Positions 41,077-51,518 of a stretch of DNA of 64,000 bases are shown here, piece after piece. The position numbers and the translations under genes were made by a program. The notes under the pieces were generated by a model. It saw only the letters and a program-made list of their open reading frames with translations, did no database searches and was not told where the DNA came from. Each line of letters starts with the position of its first letter. The first letter of the stretch is position 1. The stretch covers positions 682,001 to 746,000 of the forward strand of contig NZ_QTUB01000001.1 of the NCBI RefSeq assembly GCF_003386665.1. Reading direction: 5' to 3'. This stretch comes from Xenorhabdus cabanillasii. GTDB taxonomy: Bacteria; Pseudomonadota; Gammaproteobacteria; Enterobacterales; Enterobacteriaceae.

Positions 41077-41527
41077 GGTTTTCCTCCAACTGAGGGTCTA
41101 TTTCCAACACTTCAATCTCAAAAGTGACGTTTTGGTCAGCCAGTGGATGGTTAAAATCAACAGTGATGGAACCTTCTGCTACTTCTTTGATAAAACCCGG
41201 CATTTCGCTGCCATTCATAGCAGTAAATAGCATGATAGTTCCGGCTTCAGGAATATTTGAATCGGCAAAATCGCGTGGTGTGAAGTATTGCACCAGATCA
41301 GGATTATATTTGCCGAAAACAGTTTCTCCTGCCAGCATGAATTTATGTTTATCGCCAGCTTTCAAACCAATCAGTTGCTGTTCCAGTGGCTCGGAGAGGC
41401 TGCCATCACCTAAGCGGAATAATGCGGGTTTACCCTGACTATAAGTCGAGTCGGCTGTTGAACCATCATCCAGTTTTAATGTGAAGTGTAACAAAACTGC
41501 ACTGTGCGTTTGCACCTGCATTGACAT
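41057..41527 (-). CDS. fkpB: FKBP-type peptidyl-prolyl isomerase
   Basis: A 156-residue SlyD-like FKBP prolyl isomerase/chaperone. It has [18 protein letters not shown] at the N-terminus, the inserted flap typical of FkpB/SlyD, and [21 protein letters not shown] at the C-terminus. The ATG at 41527 is chosen because AAGG lies ten bases before it; a TTG three codons earlier or an ATG two codons later is also possible. It overlaps ispH by 20 bases. Confidence 0.93.
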   Translation of the reverse strand: MSMQVQTHSAVLLHFTLKLDDGSTADSTYSQGKPALFRLGDGSLSEPLEQQLIGLKAGDKHKFMLAGETVFGKYNPDLVQYFTPRDFADSNIPEAGTIMLFTAMNGSEMPGFIKEVAEGSITVDFNHPLADQNVTFEIEVLEIDPQLEENHANIAG

Positions 41528-41638
41528 GTTGCTCAAACCTTTTAGTAAAAAACGATTTAGTAAAAAAACGATTTAATAATAAACAATTGCAAGTGGGTGA
41601 AGCTATCAGCCCCGGTTAATATAACCGGGACTGGTTTC

Positions 41639-42178
41639 TTATTGTTTTTTCGATGATTGTTGTTTAGATTCTGCTTGTTTTGGTGCAGTTTTCTTATCAT
41701 CCGAACTGATAAAGCTTTCGATGATAATGAGTGCTGCCCCGATGCAAATGGCAGTGTCTGCAATATTAAAGGTAGGCCAATGCCATTCTCCGACATAAAA
41801 ATCGATGAAATCGACAACAAAACCATGTACCAGCCGATCAAACAGATTTCCCAGTGCTCCACCAATCACTAAAGCATAAGCAATGTTACTCAGTTTCTGC
41901 TTGGCACTGGAGCGATACATCATTACCAGCAGCGTGACAGAGATGACAATTGCAATCAAGGCAAAAAACCAACGCTGCCAGCCACCTTTGTCAGCCAGAA
42001 AACTAAATGCAGCCCCAAGATTCTGGGCATAAGTCAGATTGAAGTACGGTATTAATGGTATGGATTCGTACAGTCTGAAGTTTTGCAATACTAACTGTTT
42101 ACTGCCCAGATCCAATATCAATACCACAGCAACTAACCAAAGCCAGCGAAGGCCAGTGGAACAAACGGGTTTCTTCAT
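41639..42178 (-). CDS. lspA: Lipoprotein signal peptidase (signal peptidase II)
   Basis: A 179-residue inner-membrane aspartic protease that cleaves the signal peptides of diacylglyceryl-prolipoproteins. Four membrane segments are visible; conserved boxes are [33 protein letters not shown] (first catalytic Asp) and [11 protein letters not shown] (second catalytic Asp). The C-terminus carries a lysine/glutamine-rich tail of about 20 residues. Its start overlaps the ileS stop by one base. Confidence 0.97.
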   Translation of the reverse strand: MKKPVCSTGLRWLWLVAVVLILDLGSKQLVLQNFRLYESIPLIPYFNLTYAQNLGAAFSFLADKGGWQRWFFALIAIVISVTLLVMMYRSSAKQKLSNIAYALVIGGALGNLFDRLVHGFVVDFIDFYVGEWHWPTFNIADTAICIGAALIIIESFISSDDKKTAPKQAESKQQSSKKQ

Positions 42179-45000
42179 CAGGCAAATTTACGCTCTTCAC
42201 CGTTACCGGCAACGTTAGTTACACAGCGGCCACAGAGTTCTGCATGTTCCGCTACCAATCCCAGGTTTTTAGCATAGTGCCAGCAACGTGGGCATTTTTC
42301 ACCGTCTGCTTTACGGAAGGCAATTTTCAGCCCTTTAAGTTCGCTCTGTTGTGCATCACCACCCGCAGATGAATAAGCAGCAACTTCGGTTTGTGAAGTC
42401 AGTAATACAAAACGCAACTCATCAGACAGTTTGTTAAGTTTTTCTGCCAGTACTTCATCAGCATAAAGTGTGACAGCCGCTTCCAGTGAACTACGGATAT
42501 GTTTATCGGCACGAGCCTGTTCCAGTACTTTGTTCACTTCACTGCGAACTTGCAGCAATTCAGCCCAGAAAGTATCGTTCATATTTTCACTATCTGCCAG
42601 CCCGAACAAGCCATCGTACCACTCTTCGGTCAAGACAAACTGTGCACGCTTGCCAGGCAATTCATTCCACACTTCATCAGCAGTGAAGGAAAGGATTGGT
42701 GCCATCCAGCGAACCAGTGCTTCCGCAATATGGAATAAGGCACTCTGGCAGCTACGGCGGGCAATACTGTCGCGTTTCGCGGTGTACTGACGATCTTTGA
42801 TGATGTCCAGATAGAATGAACCCATCTCTACGGAGCAGAACTGCATCAAGCGCTGAACAACGGAGTGGAAATCGTATTCATCGTAGTGCTTGAGGATATC
42901 AGCCTGTGCTGCCTGTGCACGACCTACCGCCCAGCGATCCAACGTTACCATGTCTTCCGCTTTCACCATGTGCTGTTCAGGATCGAAACCGTTCAGGTTT
43001 GCCAGCAGGAAACGAGCAGTATTACGGATGCGGCGGTAAGCATCAGCTGAGCGTTTCAGGATTTCATCAGAAACTGCAATTTCGCCGGAGTAATCTGTTG
43101 ATGCCACCCACAGACGCAGGATATCTGCCCCCAGTTTGTTCATCACATCTTGCGGGCTAATGGTGTTACCGATAGATTTGGACATTTTACGTCCTTGTTC
43201 ATCAACGGTGAAACCGTGAGTCAGAACCTGACGGTAAGGTGCTTTACCTTTGATCGCGGTTGACAGCATCAGTGAGGACATAAACCAGCCACGGTGCTGG
43301 TCAGAGCCTTCCAGATAAATGTTTGCGGAATGACCATTGAATTCTGGTCGGACATCGACAACAGAGGCGTGGGTGCTTCCTGAGTCAAACCAAACGTCCA
43401 GTGTATCCTGTGTTTTGATATAATCTGTTGCGTCATCACCCAACAATTCTGATGCGTCAAGATCCCACCATGCCTGAATGCCATCTATTTCAACACGCTT
43501 GGCGACTTCTTCAATGAGTTCTGGTGTGCGAGGGTGCAGTTCTTGTGTTTCTTTGTGCAGGAACAGAGACATTGGTACACCCCATGTGCGCTGACGGGAG
43601 ATACACCAGTCCGGGCGGTTTTCTACCATGGATTCAATGCGCGCTTGTCCCCAACCTGGGATCCACTCAACCCCTTTGATCTCTTTCAATGATTGTTCAC
43701 GCAAGCCGTTCTGATCCATGCTGATAAACCATTGTGGAGTTGCTCGGAAGATGATTGGCTTTTTGTGACGCCAGCAGCAAGGATAGCTATGCTGAATTTT
43801 TGACAGACTCAGTAACGCACCTTTTTCTTTCAGTAACTCAACGATGACATCGTTTGCTTTGAAAACAAACAGGCCATCCAGAGAAGGATAAGTGCCGGAG
43901 ATGTAGCAGCCATTCGGCCCAACCGGGTTCGCGATTTCAAGACCATATTTCAGGCTGATAGAGTAGTCGTCCGGGCCATGACCGCCCGCAGTATGTACTG
44001 CACCAGTACCCGCATCAAGAGTAACGTGATCGCCCAGAATGGCAGGAGTGTCAAAGCCCATGAATGGATGGTTGAAACGCATCAGTTCCAGATCTGCGCC
44101 TTGGCAGTCACCGATAACTTCCCATGCAGTAATTCCTGCACGCTGCATAACAGATTCAACTAATTCCGCAGCCAGAATCAGGCATTCATTGTTAACTTTG
44201 ACCAATTGGTAAGTGATTTCTGAGCCCAATGAGATCGCCCGGTTTGCTGGTAATGTCCATGGTGTGGTTGTCCAGATCACCAGAGAAACCGGTAGCTCCT
44301 GTGGCTCCATACCAGATTTGGCAAATTTGGCATACACTGCATCTGCATCAACGGCTGTGAAGCAGACGTCAATGGAAGGGGAGGTTCTGTCGTAATACTC
44401 AACTTCCGCTTCGGCAAGAGAAGAGCCACAATCAGTACACCAGTGAACAGGTTTAACACCTTTCAACAAATGACCATTACCGATGATACGACCCAGTGCG
44501 CGAATGATGTCTGCTTCTGTTTTGAAGTCCATTGTCAGGTAAGGCTTATCCCAGTCACCCAGAACACCCAAACGTTTGAAACCCGCTTTTTGTGTTTCGA
44601 CCTGGCTCATTGCATATTTGCGGCACTCAGCACGGAACTCAGCGGCGGAAAATTTTTCACCCGGCTTACCGATAATCTGCTCAACCTTGAGCTCAATTGG
44701 CAAACCGTGGCAGTCCCAACCTGGAATATAAGGCGAATCGTAGCCTGATAACCCTTTGGATTTAACAACAATGTCTTTGAGAATTTTATTGACTGAGTGA
44801 CCAATGTGAATATCGCCGTTTGCATACGGAGGGCCATCATGCAAAATGAAGGTCTTTTTACCTGATTTTGCTTTTCTGATAGCTTGATACAAACCTTCTT
44901 TATACCAACGTTTCAACATATCTGGTTCGCGCTTGGCTAAATCCCCGCGCATAGGGAACCCTGTTTCCGGTAAATTCAGGGTGTCTTTGTAGTCACTCAT
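42178..45000 (-). CDS. ileS: Isoleucyl-tRNA synthetase
   Basis: A 940-residue class I synthetase. The HIGH motif is in [15 protein letters not shown] (about residue 60), the CP1 editing domain follows with [11 protein letters not shown] and the [16 protein letters not shown] region, KMSKS is in [13 protein letters not shown] (about 605), and the C-terminal zinc site is CPRCWHYA ... CGRC. Length matches E. coli IleS (938). Transcribed from ribF and overlapping lspA by one base. Confidence 0.98.
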   Translation of the reverse strand: MSDYKDTLNLPETGFPMRGDLAKREPDMLKRWYKEGLYQAIRKAKSGKKTFILHDGPPYANGDIHIGHSVNKILKDIVVKSKGLSGYDSPYIPGWDCHGLPIELKVEQIIGKPGEKFSAAEFRAECRKYAMSQVETQKAGFKRLGVLGDWDKPYLTMDFKTEADIIRALGRIIGNGHLLKGVKPVHWCTDCGSSLAEAEVEYYDRTSPSIDVCFTAVDADAVYAKFAKSGMEPQELPVSLVIWTTTPWTLPANRAISLGSEITYQLVKVNNECLILAAELVESVMQRAGITAWEVIGDCQGADLELMRFNHPFMGFDTPAILGDHVTLDAGTGAVHTAGGHGPDDYSISLKYGLEIANPVGPNGCYISGTYPSLDGLFVFKANDVIVELLKEKGALLSLSKIQHSYPCCWRHKKPIIFRATPQWFISMDQNGLREQSLKEIKGVEWIPGWGQARIESMVENRPDWCISRQRTWGVPMSLFLHKETQELHPRTPELIEEVAKRVEIDGIQAWWDLDASELLGDDATDYIKTQDTLDVWFDSGSTHASVVDVRPEFNGHSANIYLEGSDQHRGWFMSSLMLSTAIKGKAPYRQVLTHGFTVDEQGRKMSKSIGNTISPQDVMNKLGADILRLWVASTDYSGEIAVSDEILKRSADAYRRIRNTARFLLANLNGFDPEQHMVKAEDMVTLDRWAVGRAQAAQADILKHYDEYDFHSVVQRLMQFCSVEMGSFYLDIIKDRQYTAKRDSIARRSCQSALFHIAEALVRWMAPILSFTADEVWNELPGKRAQFVLTEEWYDGLFGLADSENMNDTFWAELLQVRSEVNKVLEQARADKHIRSSLEAAVTLYADEVLAEKLNKLSDELRFVLLTSQTEVAAYSSAGGDAQQSELKGLKIAFRKADGEKCPRCWHYAKNLGLVAEHAELCGRCVTNVAGNGEERKFA

Positions 45001-45046
45001 TCTCGATTCTCAGTTCCAATTTTCCGCTATACCCTTTATGTGGGTA

Positions 45047-45991
45047 TCAGATATATGACTCGGATCGCTGCAAAAAGTATTCCCTCGCAGCAACCACATC
45101 ATTTGCGATTTGCTGTTTAAGCGCATCAAGCGAAGCAAACCGCTGCTCATCACGCAATTTTTTGCGTAATACCACATTGATATGACGCCCATACAGATCC
45201 ATTTGGGTATCAATCAAATGCACTTCAAGTTGCTGGCCCTGACCAGCAACGGTAGGGCGATTTCCGATGTTGGCAACACCCGGTAAAGGGGTATCGCCTA
45301 ATCCATAAACTTCAACAGCATATACGCCTTTTACAGGAGCAACCAGACGTTTTAAAGGTAAGTTTGCTGTAGGGAAGCCAATCGTTCGCCCCAGGCGGTT
45401 ACCATGCACAACTCTGCCACTGATGCTGTAAGGATGCCCTAATAATGTTTCGGCCAATATTAGATCATCATCTTGCAACGATTGACGAATAACGGTACTG
45501 CTGATCCGCAATCCACTGGCACAAAAGCTGTCTGTACTGGCAACACCAAAACCGTATTGTTTGCCTGCTTGTTGTAAATAGTGAAAATCACCGAAGCGGT
45601 TTTTACCGAAACGGAAATCATCACCTACAGTCAGAAACTTAACACCCAGTTTTTCAACGAGCAACCGAGAAACAAAGGCTTCTGGTGAGTTGGCTGCAAA
45701 GTGTCTGTCAAATTTCACACATAACAAATAATCAACGCCATACTGAGATAAATATTTTATTTTATCTCGTAGCCGTGTCAGGCGGGCTGGCGCTTTATCT
45801 GCGACAAATACTTCCAGTGGTTGTGGTTCGAAAATCATAACCATTGTCGGTAGTCCGAGCCGCAGCCCTTCTTGTTTCAAATGTTTCAATAAAGCCTGAT
45901 GCCCACGATGGACACCATCAAAATTACCAATCGTCAGCACGCAACCATGGTGACGCGCCCGGATATTGTGTATACCGCGAATTAGCTCCAT
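45047..45991 (-). CDS. ribF: Bifunctional riboflavin kinase / FAD synthetase
   Basis: A 314-residue enzyme making FMN and then FAD. The N-terminal nucleotidyltransferase domain has IGNFDGVHRGHQALL and VGDDFRFGKNRFGD; the C-terminal kinase domain has GRVVHGNRLGRTIGFPTANL and GVYAVEV with GVANIGNRPT. First gene of the ribF-ileS-lspA-fkpB-ispH run, and divergent from rpsT, as in E. coli. Confidence 0.97.
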   Translation of the reverse strand: MELIRGIHNIRARHHGCVLTIGNFDGVHRGHQALLKHLKQEGLRLGLPTMVMIFEPQPLEVFVADKAPARLTRLRDKIKYLSQYGVDYLLCVKFDRHFAANSPEAFVSRLLVEKLGVKFLTVGDDFRFGKNRFGDFHYLQQAGKQYGFGVASTDSFCASGLRISSTVIRQSLQDDDLILAETLLGHPYSISGRVVHGNRLGRTIGFPTANLPLKRLVAPVKGVYAVEVYGLGDTPLPGVANIGNRPTVAGQGQQLEVHLIDTQMDLYGRHINVVLRKKLRDEQRFASLDALKQQIANDVVAAREYFLQRSESYI

Positions 45992-46262
45992 AGCTGGCTC
46001 AATACCGTGAAAATTGCCGGATTATACCTTGTACAACGCACAAGGTTAACCCACGATCACAAAGGGTTTTAATTAATAACCTGATTCATACAATAAAAAC
46101 AGGTTGGATGCCCGAAAAATATTTAATTTATCGCATTTATCGGTGATTCATTGAGTTTTTTATTGTGAAAGACTGTATTCCCTTTCAGTAAGCTGATAAA
46201 ATCCTGCCCCATCACAACGTAACCAGCGTCGCCGTACAACGACGCTTATTTGCACAAATCCA

Positions 46263-46291
46263 TTGACAAAAGAAGGTTGAACAGGCATATT
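46263..46291 (+). promoter_or_regulatory. Promoter of rpsT
   Basis: Consensus TTGACA (46263-46268), a 17-base spacer and CATATT (46286-46291) lie about 50 bases before rpsT. The rest of the 45992-46339 gap between the divergent ribF and rpsT genes shows no gene; a further upstream rpsT promoter, as in E. coli, is possible. Confidence 0.7.
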
Positions 46292-46339
46292 CCTCGGCCT
46301 TTGAATTGTCCTCGATAGAATATATTTGGGAGTTGGACC

Positions 46340-46600
46340 TTGGCTAATATCAAATCAGCTAAGAAACGCGCCGTACAGTCTGAGAAACGCCGTCAGCACA
46401 ACGCAAGCCGTCGTTCTATGGTGCGTACTTTTATCAAGAAAGTATACGCGGCTATCGCTACTGGCGATAAAGAAGCTGCACAGAAAGCATTCAATGACAT
46501 GCAACCAATTGTTGATCGCCACGCCTGCAAAGGTCTGATCCACAAAAACAAAGCAGCACGTCATAAATCTGCTCTGGCAGCGCAAATTAAAGCAATGTAA
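46340..46600 (+). CDS. rpsT: 30S ribosomal protein bS20
   Basis: An 86-residue basic, helical ribosomal protein binding 16S r[25 protein letters not shown] at the N-terminus and [14 protein letters not shown] near the end. The start is TTG (46340-46342), as in E. coli rpsT, where the poor start is part of autoregulation by S20. It overlaps another possible ATG frame that is not coding. Confidence 0.97.
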   Translation: MANIKSAKKRAVQSEKRRQHNASRRSMVRTFIKKVYAAIATGDKEAAQKAFNDMQPIVDRHACKGLIHKNKAARHKSALAAQIKAM

Positions 46601-46621
46601 CTCTTTGCTTTAATTATGCTG

Positions 46622-46648
46622 AAAAAACCGGCTTTTGCCGGTTTTTTT
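46622..46648 (+). terminator. Rho-independent terminator of rpsT
   Basis: A6-CCGGC, TTTT loop, GCCGG-T7: a strong terminator that would work in both directions. Confidence 0.95.
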
Positions 46649-46649
46649 G

Positions 46650-46695
46650 TATACCCATCGTCTTTAAAGTTGCATCTTGAAATCCATAAGGTATA
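46650..46695. repeat. Dispersed palindromic repeat, copy d (shortened)
   Basis: TATACCC ... GGTATA ends with CATCGTCTTTAAAGTTGC and ATCTTGAAATCC inside; the central TTGTTGGC part is missing. It starts two bases after the rpsT terminator and lies just beyond the nhaR stop. Confidence 0.7.
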
Positions 46696-46716
46696 TCGTG
46701 CTGACGCAGATTCGCG

Positions 46717-47637
46717 TTATTTTTCCGGTCTGTTTTTTAACGGAACGTTGAATAAACCTGAAAAGTCTTTATTACACACGCGTTGAACTGCTGGATGCTG
46801 GATCATCCTTTCAGCAAAAATGACGTAATACTCTTCCTGCACTGAATCCAGTCTGCCTATCTCAGTAATATCACTGTCAGCAAAAGTATCATTAGCATAG
46901 AACGAAGGCGCAATAAAGATAGCATTATGATACATACCAAATGCTTTCATCAGTGCTGCATCGTCGAACTCGCCTAATACTTCAACTTGCAGATTTTTAT
47001 TACGTATCCATGTCAGTAGCTTCCTGCCCAGCATTGAACGGCGGCCGGGGATCAACAAACGGCGTTCTTCCAGGCATTCAGGGAATGGTTTTTCCGGAAT
47101 TGGCGTACGGCAGTAAAAACTAATGCTGCATTCTCCCAACTTGACGGAAAACAAACCTTCCTGCTGGGTGGAGTCGACCGGACAATCTGACAGGATCATA
47201 TCCAGTTTATGCTGGCTGAGTTGCTCAAGCAGCATTTCATGGGTTGATTCAAAACAACGCAGGTGGATTTTTTCCTGTTCCACAACTGCGGTTTCCAATA
47301 CTTTGCTGACTAAACGTTTAGACAAGGCATCTGCAACACCCACATCAAACAACAGGTTTGACTCTCTGCTGTAGGTGACAATATCCAGCATTTCCTGACT
47401 AAGCATGAACATTTTATCAGCATAGCGAAAAATAAGTTGCCCCAGTTCCGATGGAACTAATCCTCTTCCCTGACGCTTAAACAGCTTTCCACCAAGGCGC
47501 TCTTCCAGGGCCTTAATCTGGCCGGTAATAGTCTGTGGTGTCAGGTATAACGCTTCAGCAGCCCCAACAACAGAACCTTCTTTACACACGTGCCAAAAAT
47601 AATAAAGGTGGTTAAAGTTTAAATGTGAAACCCGCAT
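46717..47637 (-). CDS. nhaR: LysR-family activator of nhaA
   Basis: A 306-residue LysR regulator very close to E. coli NhaR (shared [21 protein letters not shown] in the [23 protein letters not shown] and [14 protein letters not shown] in the effector domain). NhaR activates nhaA in response to sodium. It lies 200 bases downstream of nhaA in the same direction, as in E. coli. Confidence 0.96.
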   Translation of the reverse strand: MRVSHLNFNHLYYFWHVCKEGSVVGAAEALYLTPQTITGQIKALEERLGGKLFKRQGRGLVPSELGQLIFRYADKMFMLSQEMLDIVTYSRESNLLFDVGVADALSKRLVSKVLETAVVEQEKIHLRCFESTHEMLLEQLSQHKLDMILSDCPVDSTQQEGLFSVKLGECSISFYCRTPIPEKPFPECLEERRLLIPGRRSMLGRKLLTWIRNKNLQVEVLGEFDDAALMKAFGMYHNAIFIAPSFYANDTFADSDITEIGRLDSVQEEYYVIFAERMIQHPAVQRVCNKDFSGLFNVPLKNRPEK

Positions 47638-47837
47638 ATATTTATCCTTTGTGTATCACCTCACATCTGCATAACAGCCATGACCTTATATTTCAGGCCG
47701 CCAGATTATGGTGCTCTCCTGTCTTTCTCTAATATGAATATTCACGGCACAGCAGATGATATGTTATGCCGTGAATATTAAAAGGATGAATTAATTTGGA
47801 ATTGTTTATGATTGTGCGCCTAAATTAGTCCATTCGA

Positions 47838-49031
47838 CTACATTTGGCTATGTTTTTTTCTTTGACCAATTTTCTTTGGTAAAAGCGCATTCAGTAACCC
47901 ATAACCAATGATAGCTGCCGTAGTTGAGCCAATTAATATCCCCAGACGCGAGTAGGTACTGAATGTATCACTCAGACCTTCAAATGCCAGACCGGAAATA
48001 AAGATAGACATAGTAAAACCAATTCCACAAAGTACAGATACGGCAAAGATTTGCGGCAAACCAATTCCTGTCGGTAATTTGGCAATCCCCAGTTTTACTG
48101 AGAGCCAGCTAAATAAGAAAATACCCAGAGGCTTGCCAATAAACAGGCCAAGTGCCACCCCCATAGGTAACAGCCCTGTCAAACCGCTCAGCGTAACTCC
48201 CTGCAATGAAACTCCGGCATTGGCAAAAGCAAAGAGTGGCAGAATTAAATAAGATACCCACGGATGTAAGCCATGCTCAAGAGCTTCGGAAGGTGAATGA
48301 CCTTTTTTACAACGCAGAGGGATCAAGAACCCGACAATAACTCCTGCCAATGTGGCATGAACGCCGGATTTGAGGATACATATCCACAAAATTACGCCGA
48401 CAACCAGATAAGCCGGTGTTTTAGCGATTCCCCGCCAGTTCATCCAGGCCAGAAGCCCTGTCATGGCTGCGGCTAATCCCAGTGCAACCATAGAAACACT
48501 TTTAGTATAGAATAAGGCAATAATGATGATAACACCCAAGTCATCAATAATCGCCAAAGCGAGCAAAAACACTTTTAATGCTGTAGGAATACGTTTTCCT
48601 AGCAGAGCCATAACTCCAAGCGCAAATGCAATATCGGTGGCAGCAGGAATAGCCCAGCCCTGACGAGTGATTTCATCATCGCCATTAAAGAGTAAATAAA
48701 CTAAAGCAGGGGCGAGCATACCACCAGCGGCGGCAATGACAGGGAAAATGGCCTTATCACGGCTGGCTAAAGAGCCTTCCATCAATTCCCGCTTAACTTC
48801 TAGGCCAACAATCAGGAAAAAGATGGCCATTAATCCATCATTTATCCATAGCAGGAATGGCTTATTGATTTCCAGAGCAGCAAACTGAACTGCAACCGGC
48901 AGGTTAAGAAATTGATGATAAATACCCTGAAATGGCGTATTCGCCATTACCAGCGCAATAATGGCAGAAATAATGAGAAGGATCCCTCCGGCTGCCTCTA
49001 ATTTCAAAAATTGGCGAATAATTGCAGTCAT
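47838..49031 (-). CDS. nhaA: Na+/H+ antiporter NhaA
   Basis: A 397-residue twelve-segment inner-membrane antiporter that expels Na+ or Li+ in exchange for protons. The cation-binding aspartate pair is in [18 protein letters not shown], an earlier conserved Asp is in [11 protein letters not shown], and the conserved C-terminal segment [13 protein letters not shown] is intact. Full length (E. coli 388). Upstream lies a palindrome that may be the NhaR site. Confidence 0.97.
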   Translation of the reverse strand: MTAIIRQFLKLEAAGGILLIISAIIALVMANTPFQGIYHQFLNLPVAVQFAALEINKPFLLWINDGLMAIFFLIVGLEVKRELMEGSLASRDKAIFPVIAAAGGMLAPALVYLLFNGDDEITRQGWAIPAATDIAFALGVMALLGKRIPTALKVFLLALAIIDDLGVIIIIALFYTKSVSMVALGLAAAMTGLLAWMNWRGIAKTPAYLVVGVILWICILKSGVHATLAGVIVGFLIPLRCKKGHSPSEALEHGLHPWVSYLILPLFAFANAGVSLQGVTLSGLTGLLPMGVALGLFIGKPLGIFLFSWLSVKLGIAKLPTGIGLPQIFAVSVLCGIGFTMSIFISGLAFEGLSDTFSTYSRLGILIGSTTAAIIGYGLLNALLPKKIGQRKKHSQM

Positions 49032-49075
49032 AGATTAGTAACCTATAAGATGAATTAGGTTGTAGATACTATATG

Positions 49076-49098
49076 TTTGTAAACATGATGTTTATAAA
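49076..49098. promoter_or_regulatory. Palindrome upstream of nhaA, candidate NhaR operator
   Basis: TTTGTAAACAT-G-ATGTTTATAAA is an 11-base inverted repeat with one mismatch pair, 45 bases before the nhaA start. Further up are repeated AATGCAG/AAATGCAG motifs (about 49146-49168). The remaining gap to 49421 is AT-rich with no convincing gene. Confidence 0.4.
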
Positions 49099-49421
49099 AG
49101 CTACAGTAGTAAATGTTGTTATTATAAATAATATGGTTGTAAATAATGCAGTCATGCATAAATGCAGTTGTGAATACTATGCTAATCATGACTTCGGAAA
49201 AAATCGATTATTTGTGATATTTTTATCGGAATATGCGAATAATTTTAATATGAAAGTAATTTTTTTAAGATGAATGGAGTGAAATCAGTGTTGATTGACT
49301 TGAAGAGTTTATGGAAGTGCCTTTAATGGTTTCATTTCGGCAGACTGCATCAAAAGATCGAAACGGAGAGTAATTATATTGATTTTTGCACAATCTTTTA
49401 GTCTGCCCAGATACAAGTCTA

Positions 49422-50063
49422 TTAACGTAAAGCTTCTACAGCTAATATAATAGCCATTAAGATTATTATCCCACCTCCTGTAAGATTAACCAGCTTCATT
49501 CTTTTTTCAGTAAAAGACGGACGGGAACTCATGGCATGTGCCGCCGCAACCCAAGCTGTATCGATTATTAAACCTAAAACAATCGGTATCAGTGAAAAAC
49601 TGAGCAGGGATGAAATAGGGCTGTCTGTGCCTGTTGTTAAGAAACTCGGAACTATCGTACCGAACATAATCAATGCTTTTGGATTTGTTGCTCCTACAAT
49701 GATCCCAAGTATCAGTGTTTGCCTATGTTTATTGGCACTAACATTTTCCGCGGTTTGTAACGGCCTGGAAAAAAACAGGTATTGAAAACCGATAGCGAGT
49801 AGGGCGGCGGAGCCCAGTAACCGAATAACCATCAAAGCCATACTGGATTGAATAAGTAAAGAGCCAATCCCGAAAGCAACAATCACAGCAACAAAATAGG
49901 TTCCGATTGCATTACCGATCACACCTCGTAATGCATTAGTTCGACCGACAGACACAGCCTGCCCGACAATAAACATAATACTTGGGCCAGGAACAGCTAT
50001 CAGCACTGCACAGGTTAGCAAGAGCCCTAACAGACCATTAAGTGCAGAAAAATTTGTGAGCAT
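49422..50063 (-). CDS. LysE/RhtB-family amino acid exporter (second copy type)
   Basis: A 213-residue membrane protein with about six hydrophobic segments and LysE-family motifs LIAVPGPSIMFIVGQAV near the N-terminus and VGATNPKALIMFGTIVP in the middle. The ATG at 50063 follows GAGGGTT; a longer frame upstream of it overlaps the next gene and lacks hydrophobic character, so it is not used. It differs clearly from the LysE protein at 37691-38329. The substrate is unknown. Confidence 0.88.
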   Translation of the reverse strand: MLTNFSALNGLLGLLLTCAVLIAVPGPSIMFIVGQAVSVGRTNALRGVIGNAIGTYFVAVIVAFGIGSLLIQSSMALMVIRLLGSAALLAIGFQYLFFSRPLQTAENVSANKHRQTLILGIIVGATNPKALIMFGTIVPSFLTTGTDSPISSLLSFSLIPIVLGLIIDTAWVAAAHAMSSRPSFTEKRMKLVNLTGGGIIILMAIILAVEALR

Positions 50064-50139
50064 AATACGGTAACCCTCGCGTTTTGGTGCAGTGACATGA
50101 ATGTTGTTATTCCTGTTAAACATGTCCGGTATAATGCAA

Positions 50140-50757
50140 TCATGACCTCTTGGCAAGCAATGCCAGAGTTGGTTGCATACGGAATGCTTCGGCAACCTCC
50201 TCTTCACTCATCAGCGGATAACATTTCTCTACAAATTCATCAAGTACCGGTAATATGTTTCTTCGTTCTTCAAGGCCCAGAACGCTGGCACAGGCGTTAA
50301 AAGCCACATTTTTATATTGGTCAACGTTAGTTTCTTCATCCACATAGTCATCAATATCCCAACGGCTAATCAAACTTTCCTGCATATGGAAAGAATCCAC
50401 TTCTACCCCTTCGCGGAAAACATGAAATACGGGATGAATATAGGCACTTTGTGAAGGATCGAAATGATTGGCTGGTAACGTAAAATAATGTGTCGGAAGA
50501 TCGCCATTGCCATACCGATGGAACCCATACTCAAATACCACTTCAATACGATTTTCTTTATCTTGCCAACGTTCGTAGTTATATTCTCGTGGAAATGGTG
50601 GCCATACGCGTGCATATACGCTGTCTTTATCATCATTTGTTTCAAAAGTAATGGTACTGCCTAAGTAGTTGAAAAGCTCAAATAGGGACATCGTCGTACT
50701 GACAAATTCGACCAGAAATTCAGAGAGCGCGGTTAATCCATCTGAGGGATTAGTCAT
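50140..50757 (-). CDS. Protein of unknown function
   Basis: A 205-residue soluble, acidic protein that I do not recognise. It is rich in aromatic residues in the middle (REYNYERWQDKENRIEVVFEYGFHRYG, FPREYN) and has a helical C-terminal third (NVAFNACASVLGLEERRNILPVLDEFVEK). No signal peptide, membrane segment or cofactor motif is seen. The ribosome site is weak. It is the last of three same-direction genes between dnaJ and the LysE exporter, an interval that in E. coli has dnaJ next to nhaA apart from short or mobile genes. Confidence 0.6.
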   Translation of the reverse strand: MTNPSDGLTALSEFLVEFVSTTMSLFELFNYLGSTITFETNDDKDSVYARVWPPFPREYNYERWQDKENRIEVVFEYGFHRYGNGDLPTHYFTLPANHFDPSQSAYIHPVFHVFREGVEVDSFHMQESLISRWDIDDYVDEETNVDQYKNVAFNACASVLGLEERRNILPVLDEFVEKCYPLMSEEEVAEAFRMQPTLALLAKRS

Positions 50758-50794
50758 TGATATTTTGCATTCAAATATTGTTGTTCAATTTCAG

Positions 50795-51036
50795 TTACAT
50801 TAAATCGAAGATATCTGAGACCTGGGCACGTACATCATGTACGTTGTGTGTCTGCCGGACAAACTGTGGCAATGATCTGGTGACAACACGGGTTTCGGCT
50901 GTGATATCGATAAGATGATGTGCAGTTATTTTTTCGCTGCTCTCTATTGTAAAATATGTATCCTTATATAAAGGAGAAAATCTATTTTCACATAGTTTTC
51001 CTGATATTCGATTAGCTGGTCATTGATGTGACTCAC
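50795..51036 (-). pseudogene. Small frameshifted ORF coupled to the upstream unknown gene
   Basis: A GTG overlaps the stop of the 124-residue gene (GTGA) and starts SHINDQLIEYQENYVKIDF. The frame then closes, but the -1 frame is open through SPLYKDTYFTIESSEK, TAHHLIDITAETRVVTRSLP and on to VSDIFDLM at 50795. Adding one T to the T4 run (50977-50980) joins both parts into about 80 residues. A palindrome, ACGTACAT-C-ATGTACGT (50828-50844), lies inside. I do not recognise the product. Because it needs a frame correction, expression is doubtful. Confidence 0.4.
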
Positions 51037-51407
51037 CTAAATTTAAATAAAATGGGCTTAGGTTTCATTGAATTAACTTTAAATGCTTGAATCAATTCTT
51101 CAGCTTTATTATTTGCCAAATACATAAATGCAACAAGAGATAATTCAAAGCAATTACCAACTAGAGAGTTACCCTTTTCATTTTCACTTACTATATGTTT
51201 ATATTGGTTTTCAGGAGAGTATAAAGTGTGGAGTACATTTTGAAGGTTATACAGTCTATTATTTCTATCTTTAATCTTTTCCTGTGAATATCTTGTTTTC
51301 CGGGATTGGGAACGAAATTCTAAATCACGATAGAATATATTTGCGGTTTTATGTTTAAACATACTGTGAGCATGTTTAATTGCCTCTTGTAAAATGACAT
51401 TAATCAT
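51033..51407 (-). CDS. Small protein of unknown function with GNCFE motif
   Basis: A 124-residue protein with a good AGGTGA ribosome site eight bases before its ATG. The first 75 residues are basic and polar (HKTANIFYRDLEFRSQSRKTRYSQEK); the rest has VGNCFELSLVAFMYLANN, a Cys at the start of a helix, reminiscent of the catalytic Cys of papain-like toxin and deamidase domains. However, no His/Asp partner follows before the end, so if related it is truncated or inactive. It overlaps the next small frame by four bases. No function can be given. Confidence 0.5.
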   Translation of the reverse strand: MINVILQEAIKHAHSMFKHKTANIFYRDLEFRSQSRKTRYSQEKIKDRNNRLYNLQNVLHTLYSPENQYKHIVSENEKGNSLVGNCFELSLVAFMYLANNKAEELIQAFKVNSMKPKPILFKFR

Positions 51408-51518
51408 TATTAATCACCTAAAAAATTGAATCCCCCCTCTTTATATCTTACTGCATTTGACACCGCTTTATAAGATAAATGGGGGGATCATTACCAGAAG
51501 GCTTATAGAGAGAGCAAT

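Noticed and set aside
49073-49273. 66-residue plus-strand frame upstream of nhaA
   Set aside because: Low-complexity AT-rich frame starting inside the palindrome; more likely regulatory DNA.
50828-50844. ACGTACAT-C-ATGTACGT palindrome as an operator or terminator
   Set aside because: It lies inside the small frameshifted reading frame and has no T tract; a regulatory role is not supported.
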